From contig JAJXUG010000004.1 of the NCBI GenBank assembly GCA_021783095.1, positions 1-64,000 on the forward strand: 64,000 nt of DNA, read 5' to 3'. The stretch's first letter is position 1, and every line of letters begins with the position of its first letter. Positions 16,822-24,983 of the stretch are shown here, one piece after another. The notes under the pieces were generated by a model. The model did not search any database. It saw only the letters and a list, made by a program, of their open reading frames with translations, and was not told the DNA's origin. This stretch comes from Chloroflexota bacterium (GTDB lineage Bacteria; Chloroflexota; Limnocylindria; Limnocylindrales; CSP1-4). The position numbers and the translations under genes are program-made.

Positions 16822-17993
16822 CGAGGGTCTGTACGCCGGACCAGCAGCCGCTGGATCGTCTCGTCGACGGCGCCCCACTCGTACTTGTAGGGCTCGTCGC
16901 CGCGCAGGAAGTCGATCCGCCGCGCGCCGAGCTCGAGGGCCCGCCGCACCAGCCGCTCGACCATCACCACGCCGGGCGACAGCTCGCGCGCGTCCGGGTC
17001 GACGCCCGCGTTGTAGTAGAGGACGGCGTCGTCGGCCTCGAACGACACGCAGGCGGCGATGCGCCGGCCGTCGACGGTGAGGAACGCGAGCTGCAGCGCG
17101 CCGCCGGGGCCGAACAGCTCGAACAGGCGGCGGAAGAACACGCGGCTCTGGGCGCCGCCCTCGGTGTCGGGGAACAGACCGTCGGCGCCCCAGCGCCTCT
17201 GGTGGAGGTCGATGAACGCGGGCAGGTCCGCGAGCGGGTCCGCCGACGGGGTCAGCCGCACCTCGCCAGCGGCCTCGGCGCGGCGCACCTTGCGGCGGAT
17301 CTCGTGGCGCTCCTTCTTGCCCAGGCCCGCGAGGTAGTCGTCCAGCGTGGCGCCCTCCGGGAGCGTCGCCACGGGGCAGACCTCCTCGGGCTCCACGTTG
17401 AGCGTCCAGCCGTGGTCGATCTCGCGCGCGCCGAACGCCTGCGCGAGCGCGTCGAGCGCGGGATCGCCGGTCCGCAGGCGGCGCAGGTCCACCGCGTCCC
17501 ACGGCTGCGGGTGGTCTGGGTCGCCGCCGTCGGCGCAGTAGTCGGCCAGCGCTTCGGCGGCCGCGGCCAGGTGCTCGGGCGCCGTCAGGACCGTCGCGTA
17601 GTCGGCGTGGTAGCTGGCGCCGAAGAAGAGGGCCTTGGTGTCGGCCGGGACCGCGGTGAGCTCCGAGCCGCCCGCGTGGCGCAGCGTGGTGTGGAGCTCG
17701 AGGTCCCGCGGCTCCACCTCGTGGCGGTGCATCAGCGGGACGATCGCGACCGGGGCCGCGTCGTCAGGCCCGTCGGCCGGGACGAGGACCAGCGTCTCCT
17801 CGTGGGCGTTGGCGCCGTACGCGTCCCACCAGGCGCGCTGGAAGGCCCAGGACGAGAACGGGGTGGCCCACGGGTTGGCGGCGGCGAGGGCGTCCCAGGC
17901 GGCCGGGTCCACCTCGCCGAAGGGGCGGCGCACGGGGCGGAGGGTCAGGGGCGCGGGACAGGCAGGCTCGTCGGTCGTGGTGGACTGGGGCAC
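16818..17993 (-). CDS. BioF2-like/FemAB-type acyltransferase (GNAT fold)
   Basis: A 391-residue protein of the CelD/BcsL-type acetyltransferase group (Acetyltransf_6). Landmarks are AWDALAAANPWATPFSSW at the N-terminus, the basic GLGKKERHEIRRKVRR stretch in the middle, FIDLHQRRW, and the C-terminal GARRIDFLRGDEPYKYEW motif of the family. Members are found in polysaccharide clusters and are thought to acylate sugars or peptidoglycan; the substrate here is unknown. The GTG at 17993 is chosen because TATGCT stands seven bases before it; an ATG four codons earlier overlaps the box. Confidence 0.78.
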   Translation of the reverse strand: MPQSTTTDEPACPAPLTLRPVRRPFGEVDPAAWDALAAANPWATPFSSWAFQRAWWDAYGANAHEETLVLVPADGPDDAAPVAIVPLMHRHEVEPRDLELHTTLRHAGGSELTAVPADTKALFFGASYHADYATVLTAPEHLAAAAEALADYCADGGDPDHPQPWDAVDLRRLRTGDPALDALAQAFGAREIDHGWTLNVEPEEVCPVATLPEGATLDDYLAGLGKKERHEIRRKVRRAEAAGEVRLTPSADPLADLPAFIDLHQRRWGADGLFPDTEGGAQSRVFFRRLFELFGPGGALQLAFLTVDGRRIAACVSFEADDAVLYYNAGVDPDARELSPGVVMVERLVRRALELGARRIDFLRGDEPYKYEWGAVDETIQRLLVRRTDPR

Positions 17994-18000
17994 GGTCGCG

Positions 18001-18006
18001 AGCATA
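18001..18006 (-). promoter_or_regulatory. -10 element TATGCT, leaderless start
   Basis: Reverse-strand TATGCT is seven bases before the GTG at 17993. Only 23 bases separate it from the -10 box of the divergent gene. Confidence 0.55.
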
Positions 18007-18029
18007 GCACCGGGTCCTTTCGAGGCCCG

Positions 18030-18035
18030 TAGACT
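18030..18035 (+). promoter_or_regulatory. -10 element TAGACT, leaderless start
   Basis: TAGACT is six bases before the GTG at 18042. Its -35 region would overlap the opposing promoter at 18001-18006. Confidence 0.55.
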
Positions 18036-18041
18036 GTCGCC

Positions 18042-18806
18042 GTGGCGAGGGGCGAACGAGATCCGGGGGGACAGAGAGGCAGCGACAAGGCCCGGTCGGT
18101 GCGCAGCCGATGGGGACGGCCGACCGCCGTCGGGCTGACCGCCACATTCGCGGTCATCGCAGTGCTCGAGACCGTATCCCTGCTCGCAACGCCTTGGGGT
18201 CAGGGCCTCATCGCGTCAGACATCGTGCAGGGGTACCTGCCCGCAGCGTCGCGCTTCCTCGCCACGGGCAGCCCCTACCTCCCCGCCCAGGTTGCTGGAC
18301 CGTGGCAGCTCGGCGTGCACTCGTTCATCCACCCGCCGATCGCCCTGGCGCTGTTCGTCCCCTACCTCTACCTGCCACTGGCTCTCTGGTGGATCGTGCC
18401 CGTCGGCCTGGTCACCGCTGCATTGCGACGTCTGAACCCCTCGGATTGGGCATGGCCGGTCATGGCGGCATGCCTCGTGTGGCCGCGCTCGGTTGGTTCG
18501 GTGGTCGCGGGCAACACGGACGTCTGGGCGATGGCCGCTGTGGCCGCCGGCTCAGCCTGGGGCTGGCCTGTCGTGCTGCTGGCAGTCAAGCCAACCTTGG
18601 CGCCCCTGGCGGTGGTGGCGATCCGGCGCCGGTCCGCCTGGATCGGGGCCGTGATCGTTGCCATGGCCTCAGTGGCGATGCTGCCGCTCTGGATCGACTG
18701 GCTGCACGTGATCGCGAACGCCGGCCTGTCCTGGACGTATAGCTTGGCGAACTTGCCCCTTGTGGCCGCACCGGCCGTCGCCTGGCTTGCCCGGCGCCGG
18801 ACGTGA
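18042..18806 (+). CDS. Short GT-C-like membrane protein, paralog 4 of 4
   Basis: A 254-residue member of the short family, here standing alone. It has SDIVQGYLPAASR after the first helix, FIHPPIALALF, LAVKPTLAPLAVVAIRRR and a final SLANLPLV helix. The first loop has Asp in SDI rather than the paired acidic residues seen elsewhere. The GTG start is set by TAGACT directly upstream. No partner gene follows on this strand. Confidence 0.65.
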   Translation: MARGERDPGGQRGSDKARSVRSRWGRPTAVGLTATFAVIAVLETVSLLATPWGQGLIASDIVQGYLPAASRFLATGSPYLPAQVAGPWQLGVHSFIHPPIALALFVPYLYLPLALWWIVPVGLVTAALRRLNPSDWAWPVMAACLVWPRSVGSVVAGNTDVWAMAAVAAGSAWGWPVVLLAVKPTLAPLAVVAIRRRSAWIGAVIVAMASVAMLPLWIDWLHVIANAGLSWTYSLANLPLVAAPAVAWLARRRT

Positions 18807-18903
18807 GCCGGCCAGTCGGGGTGCGCCGTTCCCCACTCCACGCCCCGCAGGCCCCGGAAACCTGCACCTATTTTCCCGCCGGGGGCGCGTCGCACATGAG
18901 GTG

Positions 18904-18938
18904 CCGAACCCGGGCCGTGAGCTCGGCGCTGGGTTCGG
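18904..18938. terminator. Hairpin between convergent genes
   Basis: CCGAACCC (18904-18911) pairs perfectly with GGGTTCGG (18931-18938). It lies in the 187-base gap between converging genes and may end transcription in both directions. There is no T-run. Confidence 0.35.
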
Positions 18939-18993
18939 GATGGTGCGTCCACGCAGTGCCCGCGAACGGCGGCCGTGTCGGGCATCAGCCGCG

Positions 18994-21375
18994 CTAGTGC
19001 AGCAGCGCCCGCAGGCCGCCCAGCGTGAGCATCGGCGCGTGCGGGTTCGTCAGCCGGCGGATCAGGAAGTACTCGGGGAGCGGCCGGTCGTCCGTGATGA
19101 GCGGCCCGCTGCCCACCGCCGCGCGCAGCTGGTCGCCGGACGCCCAGGTGAGGCCCAGCAGCGTGTCCGCCCACGCCTGCGCCGTGCGCTGGTGCGAGTC
19201 GGGCGCGCCGTCCACGTCGGCGAGCACCCCCGGCCGGTTGAGCACGGCGGTGATGCCCGAGGCCGTGAGGTCCACGGGCCCGTCCGAGCCGATCATGTAG
19301 AACCCGTAGCCGCCGGCGCCGGCGACCACGCGCACGTTCGGGAAGACCGTCATGAACGTGCGGACGTGGGCGACGAACTCGTCGAGCGTCTGCCCGTACG
19401 GCACCCACTGGACCATCACGCCCCCGGGGTTGAGGCGCGCCTTCGACGCCTGGTAGAACTCGAGCGAGGAGATCACCGACACGCCCGAGCTCTCGATGGG
19501 CGGCGGCGGGTCCACGATGACGAAGTCGTAGGTCTGCGACGTGAGCTCCACGTGGTTCCGCCCGTCCGCGATGATCACCTTGCCGTTGGGGTCGGCGAGC
19601 ACGGCGGCGGCGTCCGGGTAGTACCAGTGGAACATCTCCGGCACCGACGGCACCAGCTCCACGACGTCGGTCTTGACGCCCGCCCGGAGCGAGGTCCGGA
19701 ACGCGGTCCCCATGCCGAAGGCGATCGCGAGTCCCCGGGTGGCGTTGGGGCGGAGCATCAGCGGCAGCAGCGGCATGAACTTCGTGTCCACGGTGATGAT
19801 GGTCATCGACGTGCCGGCGACCCACAGCTGCTTGAACCCGTCCCGCTCGCCCGCCACCACCGACGCGATCTCGTCCTCGGTCGCCTGAAAGACTTGGCCG
19901 TGCTTCTCCTCGACGAGCCGAGTCGTGGGGTTCGCGAAGGCGGTGCCGGAGACGAGCACCACGACCACTGCGGCGGCGGCGATTCCGCTCATCGTCACGC
20001 CCGCTACCCGGTGGACCAGGGCGCCTGCCGCCGGGCGGCCGAGGAGGTACGCGGCGAGGGAGCAGTTGACCATGGCCAGCATCGCGAGCGTGGTCGGCGA
20101 GCCGATCAGGGGGATGACGAGGAACGGCAGGACGAAGGTGGCGACCAGCGATCCCGCCGTGTTGACTGCGAGGAGCGCGCCGGCCACGGATCCCTCCCGG
20201 CCGGTCGCGTCGCCGACCAGTGCGGCGGTCGCTGGGAACGTGATCCCGAGCGCGATTGTGGCCGGCAGGACGACCACGGCGGAGTTGATGGCGAAGGACC
20301 GGAGGGCCTCCATGAAGTCGGGCGCCCCGCCGTTGAAGGGATTGACCGGAGAGGCCAGGGTGAAGGCGCCGATCAACACGAAGGCTGCCGTCAGGAGCTG
20401 GGCAAACCCGATCATCCGGCCGACCGACGTCATTCTGGAGCGGAGGATGCCGAACAGCACAGCACCGGTTGCAATGCCGATCAGGAACAGCGCGAGGATG
20501 ATCGTGAACACGTAGGTGGAGCTGCCGGTGCCCGCGCCCAGCATGCGGTTCCAAGTGACCTGGTAGCCGAGCGACGTCAGGCCCGAGGCGAATGCGAGGA
20601 CGAGGGCAAGATGCCGCCGGACAGGCGGCTGCGGACGCTGCGACGCATCGCGATCATGGTCCTCGCGGCCCGCAACGAGCTCCGCCGCCTCCGCCGCGGC
20701 CCCGGACGCGTCCTCCCCCCGCCTGCCGCCCCACCGGGCGTCGAGCAGCAGCGCGATGAGCCCCGCGGTCGCGGAGCACCCGGCGCCCACCAGCAGCGCC
20801 CCGCTCAGCCCCAGGAGCTCGATGAGCACGAAGCCGGCGAGCACCGTCCCCCCGATCGCGCCGATAGTGTTCGCCGCGTACAGCCTCTGGAACGCGCCGG
20901 CCAGGCCGCGGGGGCCGCGCGACAGGTACCGCGTCAGCGTCGGCAGCGTCGCGCCCATCAGCAGCGTCGCCGGCGCCAGCGCCAGGATCGAGAGCGCGAA
21001 CCGGACGAGCGCGAGGGCGACCGGGATCGTGGACAGCGGCTCGTACACGCCCCGGTACCCCTCGCCCACGAGGCGGAACGTGAACGGCGTGACCAGCACC
21101 ACCGCGACCACCACGAGCTCGAGCGCGCCGTACATGCGCAGCGGCCGCGCGACCCGGTCGGCGAGCCGCCCGCCCACCGCCCCGCCGATGGCGAGGCCGC
21201 CGAAGAACCCGGTCAGGATGGTGGCCGTGGCCTGGCTGGTGTTGCCAAAGACGAGCACGAGCTGGCGCGCCCAGACCACCTCGTAGACGAGGCCGGCGGC
21301 GCCCGACAGGACGAACAGGAGCAGCAGCGGCCAGACGGGGACGGCGGACGCGCCAACGCGCCGGGTGGTGCTCAT
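18994..21375 (-). CDS. Membrane-fused spermidine-synthase-like protein
   Basis: A 793-residue protein of the fused MFS/spermidine synthase family. About 490 N-terminal residues form membrane helices, beginning FVLSGAAGLVYEVVWARQLV, a family hallmark. The C-terminal part from about residue 545 is a Rossmann methyltransferase-like domain with AFGMGTAF, KVIIADGRN and VIVDPPPP. Canonical spermidine synthases bind decarboxylated S-adenosylmethionine; here the active-site set is incomplete to the eye, so polyamine synthesis is not assured. The gene starts three bases after the stop of a GT-C gene, so it may serve the glycan region. A soluble loop of about 20 residues near residue 220 is Gly/Glu rich. 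Confidence 0.8.
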   Translation of the reverse strand: MSTTRRVGASAVPVWPLLLLFVLSGAAGLVYEVVWARQLVLVFGNTSQATATILTGFFGGLAIGGAVGGRLADRVARPLRMYGALELVVVAVVLVTPFTFRLVGEGYRGVYEPLSTIPVALALVRFALSILALAPATLLMGATLPTLTRYLSRGPRGLAGAFQRLYAANTIGAIGGTVLAGFVLIELLGLSGALLVGAGCSATAGLIALLLDARWGGRRGEDASGAAAEAAELVAGREDHDRDASQRPQPPVRRHLALVLAFASGLTSLGYQVTWNRMLGAGTGSSTYVFTIILALFLIGIATGAVLFGILRSRMTSVGRMIGFAQLLTAAFVLIGAFTLASPVNPFNGGAPDFMEALRSFAINSAVVVLPATIALGITFPATAALVGDATGREGSVAGALLAVNTAGSLVATFVLPFLVIPLIGSPTTLAMLAMVNCSLAAYLLGRPAAGALVHRVAGVTMSGIAAAAVVVVLVSGTAFANPTTRLVEEKHGQVFQATEDEIASVVAGERDGFKQLWVAGTSMTIITVDTKFMPLLPLMLRPNATRGLAIAFGMGTAFRTSLRAGVKTDVVELVPSVPEMFHWYYPDAAAVLADPNGKVIIADGRNHVELTSQTYDFVIVDPPPPIESSGVSVISSLEFYQASKARLNPGGVMVQWVPYGQTLDEFVAHVRTFMTVFPNVRVVAGAGGYGFYMIGSDGPVDLTASGITAVLNRPGVLADVDGAPDSHQRTAQAWADTLLGLTWASGDQLRAAVGSGPLITDDRPLPEYFLIRRLTNPHAPMLTLGGLRALLH

Positions 21376-21378
21376 GGG

Positions 21379-22629
21379 CTAGAGATGGTAGGCCCAATAG
21401 ACGCCCGCCGCGCCCACCAGCACGCCCCAGCCCAGGAGCACCCACGCCCACCACGGGAAGCCGCCGCGCCTCGCGCCCCACATCGCCACCATCGCCCAGA
21501 CGAACGGGATCGAGTCGAGGAAGTAGCGGTACCCGTACTGGAGCCAGCCGCCGCCGTAGTAGAGGAGCGTCGGGATCAGCACCAGGACGGCCGTGATCAG
21601 CAGGACCCACGAGCGCCGGTCGCGCCACGGGGCGAGGGCCGCGAGGGCCAGCCCCGGGCTGGTGAAGAACACCGACATCCCCAGGCCGTCGGGCTTGAAC
21701 CACGGGAACTCCGCGGTGGGCTTGGGCAGCTTGAGGAGCAGGTAGTCGAGGTTCATGCCGATGTGGACCGTGGAGAACAGCCCCTGCTGCCGGAGCGCCT
21801 CCAGCCAGGCCGGCAACGTGGCGAGCGCGTAGCCGGACTCGGTGACCGAGCCGAAGCGGGCCCAGTTGTACCAGAAGAAGAACGCCAGGCTGGGGACGAA
21901 GCCCACGATCAGCAGGCCCCAGTCGCGCCACGGCAGGGCGGCGACCCGCTCGCCCAGCGTCCGCCCGCCCTCGAGCGCGCCCGACCGCTCCAGCGCCCAC
22001 AGGGCCAGCCCCGGCCCCGCGAACGCGAGCGGCGCCCGGGTCAGGAAGCCGAAGCCCACCAGCAGGCCCATGAGCAGCGCCCGCTGGCGCCCGAACATCT
22101 CGGCGATCAGCAGGAGCACCAGGATCGTCGCCACCAGGTGGCCCGTGTGCCACACGCCCCCGCGGGTGGTGACCCACCAGATCTGCGTCGAGAAGCCCAG
22201 CAGGATGGCCAGGAACAGGCGGCCCGCGATCCGCCGCACGCCGATTCGGCCGGCGACCCAGTAGGAGAGCCCGACGACGATGGCCGCCAGCGCCGCGTTG
22301 ATCCCCGTCTCCCAGTGGTCGGCGTTGACCGGCCCGATGACCGCCACCAGCGGCATCAGCGCGACCGCCGGGAACGGCGCGAACGGGACGAAGAGGTGGT
22401 CGCCGACGCGGATCACGTCGTTCACGCCGTCGCGCGGGGCGTTGGGCGGCAGGCCCAGCGGCACCCACACGCGCCCGTGCAGGAACGCGTCGGCGAGGTA
22501 CATGAAGTCGGCGCGGCCCGCGGAGAAGTGCTGGTTCGAGAGCCAGTAGACGAAGAACGACACGACCGCGAGGCCGACGCCGACCGCGATCGCCTGCTCC
22601 CTGCTGGGTTCCCTGCCCTGCACCATCAC
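21379..22629 (-). CDS. GT-C type multi-spanning membrane protein
   Basis: A 416-residue polytopic protein with GRADFMYLADA in the first loop (acidic residue as in GT-C enzymes), WWVTTRGGVWHTGHL, GFLTRAPLAFAGP and a C-terminal YGYRYFLDSIPF motif, which together resemble GT39/GT83-like membrane glycosyltransferases. A GTG (22629) directly precedes an ATG (22626); either may be used. It leads a two-gene operon with the spermidine-synthase-like gene. Confidence 0.7.
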   Translation of the reverse strand: MMVQGREPSREQAIAVGVGLAVVSFFVYWLSNQHFSAGRADFMYLADAFLHGRVWVPLGLPPNAPRDGVNDVIRVGDHLFVPFAPFPAVALMPLVAVIGPVNADHWETGINAALAAIVVGLSYWVAGRIGVRRIAGRLFLAILLGFSTQIWWVTTRGGVWHTGHLVATILVLLLIAEMFGRQRALLMGLLVGFGFLTRAPLAFAGPGLALWALERSGALEGGRTLGERVAALPWRDWGLLIVGFVPSLAFFFWYNWARFGSVTESGYALATLPAWLEALRQQGLFSTVHIGMNLDYLLLKLPKPTAEFPWFKPDGLGMSVFFTSPGLALAALAPWRDRRSWVLLITAVLVLIPTLLYYGGGWLQYGYRYFLDSIPFVWAMVAMWGARRGGFPWWAWVLLGWGVLVGAAGVYWAYHL

Positions 22630-22669
22630 CGTCCGCTTGGGCCGGGCGGCGCCCGGGTCGATCCGCGCA

Positions 22670-22675
22670 AGGATA
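22670..22675 (-). promoter_or_regulatory. -10 element TATCCT
   Basis: Reverse-strand TATCCT lies 40 bases before the GTG at 22629 and fits a promoter for the GT-C/spermidine-synthase-like pair. Confidence 0.4.
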
Positions 22676-22765
22676 CCGACGGTCAGGTTGCGGCGGTTCC
22701 GCGGGCCTGCGATCGATGGTCAAGGCGCCAGAAGGACCTGGCCCTGCCGCTCGCGTCGCCAACCA

Positions 22766-23080
22766 TCAGGCCTTGGGACCAGTGCGGTGTGGCATCGGGG
22801 TTCGCGCATCGACGAGCTTGTGACCGACGACATCATCTGCAGCGATCTTGTCGAGGTCCTGGTCGAGCGCGAGCACGTCCAGTACCCGTGCGAGCACGGC
22901 GGCGCTTACCGTGAGGTCGCCGGCCTCGAGCTTGCGCAACGTCATCCTCGAGACGAAGGCTCGCTCCGCCATCTCGGCTTCGCTCATCCGGCGGCGGAGG
23001 CGGGCGGCCCGGAGCCGCGCACCGAGTGCCTCGGCGCGTCGCTGGGTAGCGGGGAACAGACTGCGGGCGACTCGTCCCAT
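22766..23080 (-). CDS. HipB-like XRE-family regulator, no HipA partner
   Basis: A 104-residue DNA-binding protein with a helix-turn-helix of the XRE type (MSEAEMAERAFVSRMTLRKL) and a C-terminal region ending in a pattern like HipB-type antitoxins (DDVVGHKLVDAR). In the HipBA arrangement a hipA kinase normally follows; here the next gene downstream is a GT-C protein, so this copy is an orphan. The start is the ATG at 23080, because TAGAGT lies seven bases upstream; the frame stays open to a TTG at 23101 that would include the promoter. An inverted repeat spans the promoter, so autorepression is likely. Confidence 0.75.
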   Translation of the reverse strand: MGRVARSLFPATQRRAEALGARLRAARLRRRMSEAEMAERAFVSRMTLRKLEAGDLTVSAAVLARVLDVLALDQDLDKIAADDVVGHKLVDARTPMPHRTGPKA

Positions 23081-23128
23081 GTCCATTACTCTAGACAGCA
23101 ACCGCGAGACCTGTCCAGAGTACTAGAC
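23081..23128 (-). promoter_or_regulatory. Promoter and operator-like inverted repeat of the HTH gene
   Basis: Two 18-bp arms, 23081-23098 and 23111-23128, are inverted repeats matching at 15 of 18 positions with a 12-bp spacer. On the reverse strand one arm holds the -35-like TGGACA (23112-23117) and the other the -10 TAGAGT (23088-23093), with 18 bases between the two hexamers. A dimeric repressor bound here would cover the promoter. The gene's own HTH product is the natural candidate. Confidence 0.65.
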
Positions 23129-23131
23129 GAA

Positions 23132-24256
23132 CTAGGACACTCTCTTCGTGTGACCTACGCTCAGCAGGGCGCCCAGCGTGACCCAGAACGCCGCGGGGTA
23201 GACGACGGCCGGGATCCCGCCGACGAGCACCACGCAGGTCGCGAGCGGGATGAGCACGGTCCACCACTGGCCGCGGGCGAGCAGCCACGCCACCGGGACC
23301 AGCAGCAGCAGCGCGTAGTGGTCCCACAGGATCGGCGAGAGGAGCTGGCTGACCACGACGGCCACGAGGTATGCAGGCACCGCCCCGAGCCGGAGCGCAG
23401 CCGCAACAAGGATCACGAGCGCCCCGGCCGTCGACACCCACTGGAGCATCGACGCCGCATCGCGCGGCAGCCCCGCCTGGTACGCGACGGCGCCCACCGT
23501 GAAGTTGTGCGGCGTGGTGATGGGGTCGGTGACCCGGCCGATCAGCATGAGGAAGTCGGCCCATGCCGAGAAGCCGGCCAGCAGCGTGGCAAGGGCCGCC
23601 AACACAACCAGCACGGCCACCCCCGCGAACAGGTCCCGGAACCGCCGGCCGAGCAGCGCCCAGACGAGCACGACCCCCGGCTGGATCTTGACCGCGGCGC
23701 CCAGGCCGCCCGCCAGGCCAGGAGCGCCAGGCCGCTCCAGCCATCGCCACCCGAGCGCGTACAACAGCAGCAGCGCCGGGCCCACCTGCCCCAGCTTGAC
23801 CGCGTACAGGACGGGCCACGAGGTGGCCGCGAGCAGCCCCACCAGCCAGCGCAGCCGGGGCGACACCGGCATCGCCGCGATGCCGCCGACCATCGCCGCC
23901 ACGAGGACCGCCGTCCACGCCCAGACCGCCATCGTCTCGGGCAGCAGCGCGAACGGCAGGACCAGCGGGATGAACGTGGGCGGGTAAAAGAACAGGCCGA
24001 AACCTCCCGCTGCGGTGTACGAGGTGTCGTACGCGGGCTGGCCCGCCAGGACGCGCGAGCCGGCCGCCCAGTACGCCCGGAAGTCGTAGCCCAGCGTGTC
24101 CCCCGCGACCGCGAGGGTGGCGCCGAGCAGCAGGAAGCCCGCGCCGATCGCGAACAGCGGCAGCAGGCGCGCCAGCGCCTCGATCAGCCGCGCGGGGCGG
24201 CCGATGGCCTCAGGCGCGGTGTTCGACGCTGCCGAGCGCGGAGCGCCGGACATCAC
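23132..24256 (-). CDS. GT87-type membrane glycosyltransferase (DUF2029)
   Basis: A 374-residue polytopic protein with LGYDFRAYWAAG in the first loop, FFYPPTFIPLV, KLGQVGPALLLLYALGW, an AAVKIQPGVVL helix and a late LLSPILWDHYALLL segment, all typical of GT87. Its start (GTG 24256 or ATG 24253) lies 44-47 bases inside the end of the upstream GT2 gene, so the two are probably coupled. Together with that GT2 enzyme it could form a donor-making and donor-using pair. Confidence 0.78.
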   Translation of the reverse strand: MMSGAPRSAASNTAPEAIGRPARLIEALARLLPLFAIGAGFLLLGATLAVAGDTLGYDFRAYWAAGSRVLAGQPAYDTSYTAAGGFGLFFYPPTFIPLVLPFALLPETMAVWAWTAVLVAAMVGGIAAMPVSPRLRWLVGLLAATSWPVLYAVKLGQVGPALLLLYALGWRWLERPGAPGLAGGLGAAVKIQPGVVLVWALLGRRFRDLFAGVAVLVVLAALATLLAGFSAWADFLMLIGRVTDPITTPHNFTVGAVAYQAGLPRDAASMLQWVSTAGALVILVAAALRLGAVPAYLVAVVVSQLLSPILWDHYALLLLVPVAWLLARGQWWTVLIPLATCVVLVGGIPAVVYPAAFWVTLGALLSVGHTKRVS

Positions 24257-24983
24257 GGTGCACGAGCGGGGTGCGGAACAGGTCCCAGGCCACCCGGAGC
24301 GCCAGCCGGAGCCCCGGGTGCATGCGCGAGCCGCGGACGTCGGACCACTGGATGGGCACGACCGCGTGCGTGTATCCGCGCCGCCGGACGAGGAAGATGA
24401 CCTCGACGTCGAACACGATGCTGGTGACCTTCTGCCGGGCGAACACGTCGCGGGCGACGTCGCGGCGGAACCCCTTGAACCCGCACTGGGTGTCCTGCAC
24501 CGGCCCCACCACCCAGACCGACGCCAGCAGGTGGAACGCCCTGCCCAGCGCGCGGCGCCAGCCCGGCTGCGAGGCCCGCATGTCAGAGCCGTCGGGCTGG
24601 ATCCGCGAGCCGTAGGCGGCGTCGGCGGTCTCGAGCGCGGCGACCAGCGGCACGAGCTGGCCGGGGGGCGTCGCCATGTCGGCGTCGGCGAACACCACCA
24701 GGTCGCCCGCCGCGTGGAGCATGCCGGCGCGCACCGCCGCGCCCTTGCCGCCGTGGGGCACGGGGAGGAGCGAGATGCCGCCGGCCGCGAACTCAGGGCG
24801 CGCCCGGACGAGGGCGGTGGTCCCGTCGGTCGAGCCGTCGTCCACGACCAGCACGTGCGTCGCCTGCGGCAACGCCGCCTGGCCGGGCCCCCGCAGCCAG
24901 GCGAACAGCTCGTCCAGGGCAGAGCCGAGCCGCGCCTCCTCGTTGTAGGCGGGCAGCACGATGGTCAGCGACTCGTGGGACAT
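24210..24983 (-). CDS. GT2 glycosyltransferase (polyprenyl-phosphate glucosyl/mannosyl type)
   Basis: A 257-residue GT-A protein: SLTIVLPAYNEEARL at the N-terminus, VVDDGSTDGT, HGGKGAAVRAGM, the metal-binding FADADMATPP, and QDTQCGFKGFRRDVA, all typical of dolichyl-phosphate beta-glucosyltransferase relatives. The ATG at 24983 is supported by TAGACT seven bases upstream. However, the same frame stays open upstream into the broken GT87 gene, so a fused product is possible. It makes a lipid-phosphate sugar on the cytoplasmic side. Confidence 0.85.
   Translation of the reverse strand: MSHESLTIVLPAYNEEARLGSALDELFAWLRGPGQAALPQATHVLVVDDGSTDGTTALVRARPEFAAGGISLLPVPHGGKGAAVRAGMLHAAGDLVVFADADMATPPGQLVPLVAALETADAAYGSRIQPDGSDMRASQPGWRRALGRAFHLLASVWVVGPVQDTQCGFKGFRRDVARDVFARQKVTSIVFDVEVIFLVRRRGYTHAVVPIQWSDVRGSRMHPGLRLALRVAWDLFRTPLVHRDVRRSALGSVEHRA

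Noticed and set aside
18760-22914. A 1384-codon open frame on the plus strand
   Set aside because: It lies opposite the spermidine-synthase-like and GT-C genes and reads as Arg/Gly/Gln/His-rich low-complexity protein, the usual shadow of GC-rich membrane-protein genes.
22637-24400. A 587-codon plus-strand frame across the HTH and GT87 genes
   Set aside because: Composition is Arg/Gln/His-rich and both real genes on the other strand have recognisable motifs and promoters.
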